Source of the DNA: Micromonospora globbae
Lineage (GTDB): Bacteria > Actinomycetota > Actinomycetes > Mycobacteriales > Micromonosporaceae
DNA length: 64,000 bases
Assembly: GCF_003610785.1 (NCBI RefSeq)
Contig: NZ_RAQQ01000011.1
Coordinates: forward strand, 1-64,000
Direction of reading: 5' to 3'
Below are positions 56,425 through 64,000 of the stretch, piece after piece. The notes beneath the pieces were generated by a model. That model did not search any database and was not told the DNA's origin. It worked only from the letters and a program-made list of their open reading frames with translations. Position 1 is the first letter of the stretch; each line of letters opens with the position of its first letter. The translations under genes were made by a program, and so were the position numbers.

Positions 56425-57471
56425 ATGACAACGCAGCGCAGCCGGTCGCTGGGCCGCCCGACCCTCGACGCGGTCGCCGCCCGCGCCGGCGTCGGGCGCG
56501 GCACGGTCTCCCGGGTGGTCAACGGGTCGCCGCAGGTGAGTCCGGAGGCGCGGGCCGCCGTGGAGCAGGCCATCGCCGAGCTGGGGTACGTCCCGAACCG
56601 CGCCGCCCGGGCCCTGGTGACGCAGCGGACCGACTCCGTGGCGCTCGTCGTCTCCGAGTCCGGCGACCGGGTGTTCACCGAGCCGTTCTTCGCCGGGATC
56701 GTCCGGGGCGTCAGCTCCGCGCTGCTCGAGACGCCCATGCAGCTCTGGCTGGCCATGGCCCAGTCGCCGCTGGAACGCGAACGCGTCGAGCACCACCTGA
56801 CCAACCAGCACGTCGACGGCGTCCTGCTGCTCTCCCTGCACGACGCCGACCCGCTCCCCACGCTGCTCGAGGAGCGGGGCCTGCCGAGCGTCCTCGGCGG
56901 CCGGCCGGCCCGGATGCTGCAACCGGGCGCGCAGCCGGCCTGGTTCGTCGACGTCGACAACGTGGGCGGCGCCCGGCAGGCGGTGGAGTACCTCGCGGTG
57001 CGCGGGCGGAAGCGGATCGCCACCATCGCCGGTCCCCAGGACATGGGCGCCGGCCTGGCCCGCCTCACCGGCTACACCGAGGCCGTCGCGGCCTCCGGGG
57101 GCCGGGTCGATCCGAACCTCGTCGCGTACGGCGACTTCAGCGAGGAGAGCGGGGCGGTGTGCATGCGCCGGCTGCTGGAGGTCTGCCCGGATCTCGACGC
57201 CGTCTTCGTGGCCTCCGACCTGATGGCCTTCGGCGCCCTGCGTACGCTGCGTGAGGCCGGCCGGCGGGTGCCGGACGACGTGGCGGTCGTGGGCTTCGAC
57301 GACGCGCCGATCGCCCGGCAGGCCGATCCGCCGCTGACCACCGTCTTCCAGCCGGTGGAGGAGATGGGGCGGCAGATGGCCCGCCTGCTGGTTGCCCGCA
57401 TCCGCGGCGAGGAGATCGCCTCCCCGAACATCCTGCTGGACACGCGACTGGTCGAGCGCGGCACGGCCTAA
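56425..57471 (+). CDS. cebR: LacI family repressor CebR
   Basis: This 348-residue LacI/GalR regulator has an N-terminal helix-turn-helix and hinge (RPTLDAVAARAGVGRGTVSR, then VVNGSPQVSPEARAAVEQAI). The periplasmic-binding-like domain ends AVVGFDDAPIARQADPPLTT. CebR of streptomycetes binds TGGGAGCGCTCCCA and is released by cellobiose; three such boxes sit before cebE. The ATG at 56425 has GGAGGAG. Unlike the usual arrangement that I recall, it is the last gene downstream of bglC rather than upstream of cebE. Confidence 0.92.
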   Translation: MTTQRSRSLGRPTLDAVAARAGVGRGTVSRVVNGSPQVSPEARAAVEQAIAELGYVPNRAARALVTQRTDSVALVVSESGDRVFTEPFFAGIVRGVSSALLETPMQLWLAMAQSPLERERVEHHLTNQHVDGVLLLSLHDADPLPTLLEERGLPSVLGGRPARMLQPGAQPAWFVDVDNVGGARQAVEYLAVRGRKRIATIAGPQDMGAGLARLTGYTEAVAASGGRVDPNLVAYGDFSEESGAVCMRRLLEVCPDLDAVFVASDLMAFGALRTLREAGRRVPDDVAVVGFDDAPIARQADPPLTTVFQPVEEMGRQMARLLVARIRGEEIASPNILLDTRLVERGTA

Positions 57472-57494
57472 CCCCCTCCCCCCGCCACCTAACC

Positions 57495-57571
57495 CCCGCG
57501 ATCTTGCACTTCCTGCCCCGACATCCCGGACAAACCACGCGATCCGGGGGCCGAAAGTGCAAGATCGCGGG
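57495..57571. repeat. Long inverted repeat with GCGATCTTGCACTT core
   Basis: CCCGCGATCTTGCACTT at 57495-57511 is perfectly complementary to 57555-57571, a 17-bp stem over a 43-nt loop that can pair further (CCCGGA/TCCGGG). It fills the gap between the convergent cebR and acyl-CoA dehydrogenase genes, so it can terminate both. From memory the GATCTTGCACTT word recurs in many Micromonospora genomes, which would make it a dispersed REP-like element. Confidence 0.75.
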
Positions 57572-57582
57572 CGAGAGGGGGG

Positions 57583-58803
57583 TCAGCGGCTCGGGGTGTG
57601 GCGGCGGAGTTCGCGGCGGGCGAGGGACGCCCGGTGCACCTCGTCGGGGCCGTCGGCCAGGCGCAGGGTGCGGGCCTGCGACCACAGGGCCGCGAGCGGG
57701 GTGTCCTGGCTGACGCCCGCGCCGCCGTACGCCTGGATGGCCTTGTCGATCACCCACTCCGCCATCGCCGGCGTGGCGATCTTGATGGCCTGGATCTCCG
57801 TGTGCGCGCCCTTGTTGCCGACCGTGTCCATGAGCCACGCGGTCTTGAGCACCAGCAGGCGGGCCTGCTCGATGCGGACCCGGGACTCCGCGATCCACTC
57901 CCGCACCACGCCCTGCTCGGCGAGGGGCCGGCCGAACGCGACCCGCTCGGTGACCCGCCGGCAGAGCAGTTCGAGGGCCCGCTCGGCCATCCCGACGAGG
58001 CGCATGCAGTGGTGGATGCGGCCCGGGCCCAGCCGGGCCTGGGCGATGGCGAAGCCGCCGCCCTCCTCGCCCACCAGGTTCTCCACGGGCACCCGGACGT
58101 CGGTGAAGTCGATCTCGGCGTGGCCGCCGTGCGCGGCGTCGCTGTAGCCGAACACCGTCATGCCCCGCCGGACCGTGACGCCCGGGGTGTCCCGCGGCAC
58201 CAGCACCATGCTCTGCTGCCGGTGCCGGTCGGCGTCCGGGTCCGTCTTGCCCATGACGATGAAGATCTCGCAGCGCGGGTCCATGGCGCCCGACGACCAC
58301 CACTTGCGGCCGTTGATCACGTAGTGGTCGCCGTCGCGGGTGATCCGGGTGGCGATGTTCGTGGCGTCCGACGAGGCGACGTCGGGCTCGGTCATGCAGA
58401 ACGCGGACCGGATCTCGCCCTCCAGCAGCGGACGCAGCCACCGCTCGCGCTGCTCCTCCGAGCCGAACTCGGCCAGCAGCTCCATGTTGCCGGTGTCCGG
58501 CGCGGCGCAGTTGAGCGCCTCCGGGGCCAGGTGCGGGCTGCGCCCGGTCAACTCGGCCAGCGGCGCGTACTGGAGGTTGGTGAGCCCCGCGCCGTAGCGC
58601 CGGTCGGGCAGGAACAGGTTCCACAGCCCACGCTTGCGCGCCTCCGCCTTCAGCTCGGCCATCACGGGCGGACGCGCCCACGGGTCGCCGGCCTCGGCCA
58701 CCTGCGCGGCGTGCACCGCCTCGGCCGGGTACACGTGCTCGTCCAGGAACGCCGTCAGCTCGGCGCGCAGCTCCTCCGTGCGGGTGTCGTACGCGAAGTC
58801 CAT
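57583..58803 (-). CDS. Acyl-CoA dehydrogenase (ACAD10/11-like)
   Basis: This 406-residue flavoenzyme has the full acyl-CoA dehydrogenase fold: [20 protein letters not shown] in the middle beta domain, [14 protein letters not shown], and [20 protein letters not shown] before the C-terminal helices. The C-terminus has [20 protein letters not shown] and [14 protein letters not shown]. The sequence type, with WWSSGA and DGPDEVH, is the one I associate with ACAD10/ACAD11. The ATG overlaps the stop of the upstream kinase gene (ATGA), so both are made together. Oxidation or phosphate elimination of long-chain or 4-hydroxyacyl-CoA derivatives is inferred. Confidence 0.92.
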   Translation of the reverse strand: MDFAYDTRTEELRAELTAFLDEHVYPAEAVHAAQVAEAGDPWARPPVMAELKAEARKRGLWNLFLPDRRYGAGLTNLQYAPLAELTGRSPHLAPEALNCAAPDTGNMELLAEFGSEEQRERWLRPLLEGEIRSAFCMTEPDVASSDATNIATRITRDGDHYVINGRKWWSSGAMDPRCEIFIVMGKTDPDADRHRQQSMVLVPRDTPGVTVRRGMTVFGYSDAAHGGHAEIDFTDVRVPVENLVGEEGGGFAIAQARLGPGRIHHCMRLVGMAERALELLCRRVTERVAFGRPLAEQGVVREWIAESRVRIEQARLLVLKTAWLMDTVGNKGAHTEIQAIKIATPAMAEWVIDKAIQAYGGAGVSQDTPLAALWSQARTLRLADGPDEVHRASLARRELRRHTPSR

Positions 58804-59933
58804 CAACGCTCCCCGGCGGCCGTCAGCCCGTACGCGATCAGCGGCGCCACCATGTCGCCGATCCGGTCGAATCCCGCTCCGAGGGTCTGCCCGAGCGCGT
58901 GCCGGTAGTGGATCCCCTCGCAGATCACCGCGAGCTTGAAGCAACCGAGCGCGACGTGCCAGTGCAGCGGGCCGACGTCCACGCCGCTGCGGTCGGCGTA
59001 CCGCTCGATCAGCTCGGCGCCCGTGGGGAAGCCGGCCCGGGGGCCGAGCCCGTCGGCCACGGGGTTGCCCTCGGCGGTCTCGCTGCCGCCGAGCACGTCC
59101 CAGTACGTCAGCAGCAGGCCCAGGTCGGCCAGCGGGTCGCCGAGGGTGGCCATCTCCCAGTCGAGCACGGCGCGGACCGCCACCGGGTCGACGGTGGCGA
59201 GGAGGTTGTCCAACCGGTAGTCGCCGTGCACGATCCGGCCCGCGTTGGCGCTGGCCGGAACGGTCGCGGCCAGCCGGTCGCGCAGCTCGTCGGCGCCGGG
59301 CAGCGGGCGGCTGCGGGAGCGGTCGAGCTGCGCCGCCCAGCGGCGCACCTGCCGCTCCAGGTAGCCCTCCGGCCGGCCGAAGTCGGCCAGCCCCACGGCC
59401 GCCGGGTCCACCCGGTGCAGGGCGGCCAGGGTGTCCATCATGGCCATGGCCAGCTCGCGGCGGCGCGGCGCGCCGAGCGGGTCGGTCTGCGCGCGGGTGC
59501 GGAAGACCTCGCCGGCGACCCGTTCCATGAGGTAGAACGGCGCCCCGATCACGTCCGGGTCGGGGCAGTGGAGCAGCGCCCCGGGGACCGGCACCTCGGT
59601 GGGCGCGAGCGCGGAGATCACGCGGAACTCGCGGGCCATGTCGTGCGCGGTGGCCAGCACGTGCCCCAGCGGCGGGCGCCGCAGCACCACCTCGCGCTCG
59701 CCGAGGAACAGCAGGTACGTGAGGTTCGACTTGCCGCCGGCGATCAGTTGGGCCCGCAGCGGGCCGCCGGCCAGGTCGGGCCGGTGCCGGGCGAGGTACG
59801 CGCCGAGCCGGTCGAGGTCGACCCCGGCGGGCGCGCCGTCGCCACCGGTCGGGGGCGGGGCGGCGGGTTCCACCCCGGCGGGGGAGTCCGGGGTGGCTCC
59901 CGGCCGGAGCGCGTCGACGGCCGGATCGGTCAT
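58803..59933 (-). CDS. Aminoglycoside phosphotransferase-fold kinase (ACAD10/11 kinase-like)
   Basis: This 376-residue kinase of the APH/choline kinase fold has [20 protein letters not shown] with the P-loop-like part and ATP Lys region (VVLRRPP), the catalytic loop [12 protein letters not shown] and the metal site [18 protein letters not shown]. These signatures match the N-terminal kinase domain of eukaryotic ACAD10/11, and the next gene supplies the dehydrogenase half. I placed the start at the ATG at 59933. TTGACA lies about 30 bp upstream and TAAT just before the ATG, so a leaderless transcript is possible. The ATG at 59960 is an alternative. Confidence 0.88.
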   Translation of the reverse strand: MTDPAVDALRPGATPDSPAGVEPAAPPPTGGDGAPAGVDLDRLGAYLARHRPDLAGGPLRAQLIAGGKSNLTYLLFLGEREVVLRRPPLGHVLATAHDMAREFRVISALAPTEVPVPGALLHCPDPDVIGAPFYLMERVAGEVFRTRAQTDPLGAPRRRELAMAMMDTLAALHRVDPAAVGLADFGRPEGYLERQVRRWAAQLDRSRSRPLPGADELRDRLAATVPASANAGRIVHGDYRLDNLLATVDPVAVRAVLDWEMATLGDPLADLGLLLTYWDVLGGSETAEGNPVADGLGPRAGFPTGAELIERYADRSGVDVGPLHWHVALGCFKLAVICEGIHYRHALGQTLGAGFDRIGDMVAPLIAYGLTAAGER

Positions 59934-60082
59934 CCGATTAGTTGATGGCAGCTCCGCCATGTTGTCAAGGTCGGATTTTGCGTCCGGGACATGCCGCGGC
60001 AACAGGGGCGAAACGGACGGTGACCAGGCTGGAGACCAGCCTGCCGGCCACCGGCGCCGGCCCGCCGACCGGAGGGGACGAC

Positions 60083-60778
60083 ATGTTGCTACGAGTTCGG
60101 GTGACCCTGCCGGACCGCCCCGGCTCCCTCGGCCAGGTGGCCCGGACGCTGGGCGTCTCCGGCGCCGACATCGTCCAGGTCGTGGTGCTGGAACGCCTCG
60201 GCGGGCGGGCGGTCGACGACTTCACCGTCGTCTGGCCCGGCGCGGCCCGGGTCGAGCGGCTGCTGGCCGGCCTCGCGGCGATTCCCGGCGTACGGGTGGA
60301 CGGGATGTGGCGGGCGATCGGCGCGCCCACCGCGACGGGGCAGGACGCCGAGCTGCTGGCGCAGGTCGCCGCGAACCCCGCGGACGGGCTGGCCACCCTC
60401 GTGGACGCGGTGCCCGGGCTGCTCGCCGCCGACTGGGCGGTGGCCGCCGTGGTGCCGGTGGACTGGGCGTCCCGGTCCGGCGGCGGCACGGCGGCGATCG
60501 GCCACGCCAGCTGGCGCGCCCCCGTGCCGCCACGGCTGCCGGAGGTGACCCCGCTGCGCGCCCGGGCGATGACCGCCGCCGACGGCACCCATCACGCGGT
60601 CGCGCCCTTCGGTCGGGCCGGCCTGGTGCTGGTGGTGGCGCGCGAGCACGCCGACCCGCTCACCGCCGCCGGGTTCCACGCCACCGAGGTGGACCGGCTG
60701 GCGCAGCTGGTCCGGGCCAGCGCCGTCATCCTCGGTGACCGGCTGGACCTGGTCGGCCAACCCCCGGTGACCGCCTGA
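60083..60778 (+). CDS. ACT domain protein with GAF-like C-terminus
   Basis: This 231-residue protein begins with an ACT regulatory domain (VRVTLPDRPGSLGQVARTLG, then ADIVQVVVLERLGGRAVDDF; residues 2-72), a ligand sensor that usually binds amino acids. The remaining 150 residues are alpha/beta with LVLVVAREHADPLTAAGFHA and a final helix-rich part, possibly a GAF-like domain; this is uncertain. No enzyme motif is seen. The ATG at 60083 has GGAGGGG. It is read in the same direction as the ACT-GNAT gene, 137 bp ahead of it. Confidence 0.75.
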   Translation: MLLRVRVTLPDRPGSLGQVARTLGVSGADIVQVVVLERLGGRAVDDFTVVWPGAARVERLLAGLAAIPGVRVDGMWRAIGAPTATGQDAELLAQVAANPADGLATLVDAVPGLLAADWAVAAVVPVDWASRSGGGTAAIGHASWRAPVPPRLPEVTPLRARAMTAADGTHHAVAPFGRAGLVLVVAREHADPLTAAGFHATEVDRLAQLVRASAVILGDRLDLVGQPPVTA

Positions 60779-60915
60779 TCCCGAGGCGGCGGCGGACGGT
60801 TCGGGCATCGCGCGGGTGTGACGCGGATCGCCGGCGGGTCGCGGAGCCGTCACCGCCGGGCAATCGGCCGGCAACAGCCGCCGCCGAGGGTGGTACCCGG
60901 GGAAGGGAGCCAACC

Positions 60916-61962
60916 ATGACGTTGTGGCGGATCCGGGCCACCGTGGACGACCGGCCCGGCTACCTGTCGGTGCTCACGGCGAGCCTCGCCCTGCGCGGGG
61001 TCAACATCCTCGCCGTGCAGGTGCACACCACCGAGCGGGGCGCGGTGGACGACTTCCTCGTCGACGCGCCGGACGCGCTCGACGAGTCCGACCTGCTGGC
61101 CGCCGTCGAGCGGGGCCGCGGGCGGGACTGCTGGGTGGCGCGCAGCGAGGCGCGCGGGCTCGTCGACCAGCCCACCCGCGTGCTCGGGCTGGCCACCCGG
61201 CTCGTCCGCGACCCCGAGGCCACCGGTGCGGCGCTGCGGACGCTCGTCGGCGCGGACGCCGTGACCTGGCGGCCGGAGGCCGCGGACACCGAGGTGGGGA
61301 TCGCGGGCACCACGATGCGCCTCGCCGACCTGGGCGGGGGCGCGTTCACGCTGCGCCGGGCCGCACCCGAGTTCACGCCCGCCGAGTACGCGCGGGCCCA
61401 GGCGCTGGTCGAACTGGCCGCCGCCGTCGTACGCCGGGCCGCCGAGCAGGTCACGCTGGTGCTGCCCGACGGCGCCGAGCTGGCCGTACGGCCGGCGGTC
61501 GCCGACGACCTGCCGGCCGTGCTCGACCTGCACGAGGGCTGCTCCGCGCGCAGCCGGTACCGCCGCTACCTCGGTGGCGCGGCCGTGCCGGCGCCCGCCC
61601 GCTTGCGCCGGATGCTGGAGCCGGCCCGCGGGCTGACCCTGGTCGCGGCGACCGTCGACGCCGGCGGTGCCGCCGAGTCGGTGGTGGCCATGGCGAACCT
61701 GCTCGGCGAGGGGGACGAGGCCGAGGTGGCCCTGCTGGTACGCGACGACTGGCAGCGCCGCGGGCTCGGGGCGGCGTTGCTGCGCCGGCTGGTCCGGCAC
61801 GCCGAGCAGGCCGGTTACGCCGCGCTGGTGCTGCACACCCAGGCGGAGAACGGCCCCCTGCTGCGTACCGTGCACCGCCTGGGCCGCCCGGTGCGCACCG
61901 ACCCGGACGGCGCCCTGCTCACGCTCACCCTGCCGCTGACCGTCCCCGCCCGGACGCGGTGA
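60916..61962 (+). CDS. ACT-GNAT fusion protein
   Basis: This 348-residue protein has an N-terminal ACT domain (RATVDDRPGYLSVLTASLAL, then GVNILAVQVHTTERGAVDDF), very similar in pattern to the preceding protein. A middle helical segment (about 80-185) follows. The C-terminal GNAT acetyltransferase (about 188-348) includes VRPAVADDLPAVLDLHEGCS and the acetyl-CoA loop LVRDDWQRRGLGAALLRRLV. Such fusions suggest an acetyltransferase allosterically controlled by an amino acid; some actinobacterial protein lysine acetyltransferases are built this way. The regulatory ligand and target are unknown. It starts at 60916 after AAGGGAG. Confidence 0.87.
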   Translation: MTLWRIRATVDDRPGYLSVLTASLALRGVNILAVQVHTTERGAVDDFLVDAPDALDESDLLAAVERGRGRDCWVARSEARGLVDQPTRVLGLATRLVRDPEATGAALRTLVGADAVTWRPEAADTEVGIAGTTMRLADLGGGAFTLRRAAPEFTPAEYARAQALVELAAAVVRRAAEQVTLVLPDGAELAVRPAVADDLPAVLDLHEGCSARSRYRRYLGGAAVPAPARLRRMLEPARGLTLVAATVDAGGAAESVVAMANLLGEGDEAEVALLVRDDWQRRGLGAALLRRLVRHAEQAGYAALVLHTQAENGPLLRTVHRLGRPVRTDPDGALLTLTLPLTVPARTR

Positions 61963-62008
61963 AGGGGCCCCGGTAGGTGCAGGAGCCCCGGTGGAGCAGG
62001 GGCACGCC

Positions 62009-62045
62009 CGTCCCGGTGGGTGCGGGCCCCGCACCCACCGGGACG
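62009..62045. terminator. 18-bp palindromic bidirectional terminator
   Basis: CGTCCCGGTGGGTGCGGG at 62009-62026 and its exact complement at 62028-62045 form an almost continuous palindrome. It lies between the convergent ACT-GNAT gene (+) and aldehyde dehydrogenase gene (-), and should stop both transcripts. Confidence 0.85.
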
Positions 62046-62065
62046 GCGTCACGGCGATGCGGCGG

Positions 62066-63631
62066 TCAGGTCGCCGGGTAGCGGCTGTAGTCGGGGAAGT
62101 TGCCGTACAGGCGCTCGTCGCCGCCCTGCGTGACGGCCTGCACGAGCAGTTCACCGCCGACGAACGCGCCCTTCCACGAGGCGCCCCGCCCGCCGAACGG
62201 CTCCTCGCGGTCGCCGCGCGAGCGGGGCTTGTTGATGCCGACCTTGAACGCCTGGAGGTCCACCGCGAGCTTGCCGGCGAGTTCCTCGTCGTCGCAGGCC
62301 AGCGAGGCGACCAGCGCCCCGTTGGAGGCGTTCATCTGGGCCAGCAGCTCGTCGGTGGTGTCCACCACGACGATCGTGTCGACCGGCCCGAACGGCTCGG
62401 CGTGCATGAGCCGGGACCGGCCGGGCGGCGCCAGCAGCACGGCCGGCGCCACGTACGCGGAGGTGTCCTGTCCGGGCAGGAACGGCGCGCCGTCGAGCTT
62501 GCCCCGGTGCAGCGGCACGGCGCCGCCGCGGACCGCCTCGTCCACCTTGCGCCGCAGCTCGTCGGCCTTGGCGGGGCTGATGAGCGGCCCGAAGTCCAGG
62601 TCGGGCAGCGGGTCGGCGGCCGACCAGCCGTCCTCGACGGCCAGCGGGTGTCCGAACCGGACGGAGCGCACCACCGGCAGGTACATGTCGAGGAACTGGT
62701 CGACCAGGTCGCGCTGCACCACGAACCGGGGGTACGCGGTGCAGCGCTGCTTGCCGTACTCGAAGCCCTTCTTCAGGTGCCCGGCGAGCAGATCCCACTG
62801 GGAGAAGTTCCAGATCCCCCAGGCGTTCAGCCCCTCCTGCTCGATGAAGTGCCGCTTGTCGGTGTCGAGCAGCGCGGCGGCCACCTTTCCGCCGTTGGAG
62901 CGCCCGCCGACGAAGGCGACCGCGCCGATCTCGGGCGCCCGGACGAGCACCTCGGACAGCTCCTCGCCGCCACCGGAGACGAGCGTGGCCGGCAGCCCGG
63001 CGCGGCGCATGAGCGCGTGCGCCACGGTGAGGCAGACCGCCCCGCCCTGGGACGGGGTCTTGGCGATCACCGCGTTGCCGGCGAGCAACTGCACCAGTTC
63101 GGCGTGCACCAGCACGCTCATCGGGTAGTTCCAGGAGGCGATGTTGCTGACCGGGCCCGGCAGCGGTTCCCGGCCGCCGGCGAGCATCCGGTCGATCTCA
63201 CCGACGTACCAGCGGACGCCGTCGAGCGCCCGGTCCACGTCGGCGCAGGCCAGCCGCCACGGCTTGCCGATCTCCCACACGAGCAGGAGGGCGAGCAGGT
63301 CCCGGTGCGCGGTGAGGGCGTCCAGCGCCGCGACGACCCGTTCCTTCCGCTGGGCCAGAGGGGTGTCCGCCCAGTCGCGGTGCGCGGCGGCGGCGTACGC
63401 GACGGCCGCCCGGGCGTCCTCGGCGCCGAGCCGGGAGAGGTTGACGAGGACGGTGTTGTCCAGCGGGGTGCGTACCGGGGTGGGGGTGCCGACCGCCCGC
63501 CAGTCACCCTCGACGAGGTTGTGCAGGGTGGTCACGCCGTCGGCCGGGGCGCCGAACGCCTCCGGTGCGGCGGCCACGGCGCGGGCGAGGGTGTCCGACC
63601 AGGCGGTGCCCTCGGCGAGTCGTAGAGCCAT
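62066..63631 (-). CDS. Aldehyde dehydrogenase family protein
   Basis: This 521-residue NAD(P)-dependent dehydrogenase has Rossmann-domain landmarks SNIASWNYPMSVLVHAELVQ and LLAGNAVIAKTPSQGG. The general-base region is FIEQEGLNAWG and the nucleophile Cys is in EYGKQRCTAYPRFVV. PFGPVDTIVV lies late in the sequence. The motifs depart from the ordinary FELGGK and GQxC versions, placing it in a less-studied subfamily that seems frequent in actinobacteria. The substrate is unknown. The ATG at 63631 has GAGGAG. It ends against the palindromic terminator. Confidence 0.88.
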   Translation of the reverse strand: MALRLAEGTAWSDTLARAVAAAPEAFGAPADGVTTLHNLVEGDWRAVGTPTPVRTPLDNTVLVNLSRLGAEDARAAVAYAAAAHRDWADTPLAQRKERVVAALDALTAHRDLLALLLVWEIGKPWRLACADVDRALDGVRWYVGEIDRMLAGGREPLPGPVSNIASWNYPMSVLVHAELVQLLAGNAVIAKTPSQGGAVCLTVAHALMRRAGLPATLVSGGGEELSEVLVRAPEIGAVAFVGGRSNGGKVAAALLDTDKRHFIEQEGLNAWGIWNFSQWDLLAGHLKKGFEYGKQRCTAYPRFVVQRDLVDQFLDMYLPVVRSVRFGHPLAVEDGWSAADPLPDLDFGPLISPAKADELRRKVDEAVRGGAVPLHRGKLDGAPFLPGQDTSAYVAPAVLLAPPGRSRLMHAEPFGPVDTIVVVDTTDELLAQMNASNGALVASLACDDEELAGKLAVDLQAFKVGINKPRSRGDREEPFGGRGASWKGAFVGGELLVQAVTQGGDERLYGNFPDYSRYPAT

Positions 63632-64000
63632 CGCGTTCTCCTCTGGGTTGTCCGGGGGAGCGGCGGCGTCGATGGCACCGCTGGTGTCGCGTACTGTCGC
63701 GCGCCCCGCGACGGGCCGGCAACCGTACGCTCGTATGCCAGGACGGGTGATCCGGCCCGGCGCGCGGCCGCGGTGTCGTGCGCGGTGCCGTCGACCTGCG
63801 GAAAGTGCGACAGTGCATCGATGCCTGTGGATGATGTGACGTGTCCCCCGGCTGTCGTCGGCCAGTTGCTCGTCGGTACGGACCGGCGTCCCCCGCGGAT
63901 CAACCGCCGGCACGGTCACCCGCCGGCGGGCTCCCCGCGCAGGATGCGGGCCCGACCGCCACCTGCCGGAAACAGCGACCGGCCCCCGGAGACTCCTCCG
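63632..64000. other. Right-edge upstream region, possible tail of another gene
   Basis: This region holds the aldehyde dehydrogenase promoter (low-GC word GTGGATGATGTGACG near 63830). A minus-strand frame enters from the right edge and stops at 63916-63918 (RARILRGEPAGG at its end). It could be the C-terminus of the next gene but is too short to judge. Nothing else is seen. Confidence 0.3.

Noticed and set aside
1..64000. CRISPR array, tRNA or rRNA genes, prophage
   Set aside because: No regularly spaced repeats with unique spacers, no cloverleaf-like sequence and no phage structural genes were seen.
63916..64000. C-terminal end of a further gene at the right edge
   Set aside because: Fewer than 30 codons are visible without any recognisable motif. 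It is noted only as part of the edge region.

Overview
The window is high-GC (visually well above 70%), densely coding actinobacterial chromosome. I infer Micromonosporaceae, probably Micromonospora or a close relative. The grounds are coproporphyrin-branch heme genes (hemE-hemY-hemQ), a DUF3000 gene beside RNase D, CebR-type operators, cellulose- and chitin-type LPMOs, and a GAGCGAGCGCAGCGAGCG dispersed element that I remember from that family. No rRNA, tRNA, CRISPR array, phage or insertion sequence was seen.

Layout. 0-8.4 kb: RNase D, a Pro-rich membrane-anchored trypsin-like protease, a similarly built coiled-coil membrane protein, DUF3000, and the tightly packed hemE-hemY-hemQ operon. 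8.4-15.6 kb: two GNAT acetyltransferases, an EamA permease, a cellulose-type AA10 LPMO with CBM2, a Cys-rich metal-binding protein, a CBM48-like protein, a chitin-type AA10 LPMO with CBM5/12, a DUF305 lipoprotein, MsrB and a LigD-type polymerase. 15.7-23.6 kb: a four-gene ABC system with two large FtsX-like permeases and two MacB/LolD-type ATPases. 23.6-29.5 kb: GNAT, acyltransferase 3, a secreted S33 peptidase, an ATP-dependent DNA ligase (LigC type), a 70-residue protein and an AlkA-like DNA glycosylase.

30.0-39.6 kb is a cell-surface glycopolymer cluster of five co-directional, mostly overlapping genes. It holds three different Stealth-family sugar-phosphate transferases, a PIG-L deacetylase with a C-terminal propeller-like part, and a GT4 glycosyltransferase with a large C-terminal extension. 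39.7-43.1 kb: a secreted-repeat lipoprotein, an ECF sigma/zinc anti-sigma pair and a spermidine-synthase-like methyltransferase.

43.2-49.6 kb is the most interesting locus: a minus-strand operon herA - sbcD(mre11) - sbcC(rad50) - nurA, with start/stop overlaps between the last three genes. This is the gene content and order of the archaeal end-resection operon. The last gene would normally be called hypothetical, but it shows the NurA catalytic pattern (D66, E160, D177). The HerA homologue has a non-canonical P-loop.

49.8-51.3 kb: a RibD-C-type reductase and a pRiA4b ORF-3-like protein. 51.3-57.5 kb: a complete cellobiose regulon cebEFG-bglC-cebR with three CebR boxes around a recognisable promoter. 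57.5-60 kb: an acyl-CoA dehydrogenase plus an APH-type kinase, the two halves of the eukaryotic ACAD10/11 fusion. 60-63.6 kb: two ACT-domain proteins, one fused to a GNAT domain, and a divergent aldehyde dehydrogenase.

Three themes recur: cellulose/chitin use (two LPMOs and the ceb operon), DNA end processing and repair (LigD-Pol, LigC, AlkA-like, HerA-Mre11-Rad50-NurA) and envelope biogenesis (Stealth cluster, FtsX-type ABC system). All functions are read from sequence motifs and remembered family knowledge; no database search was run.
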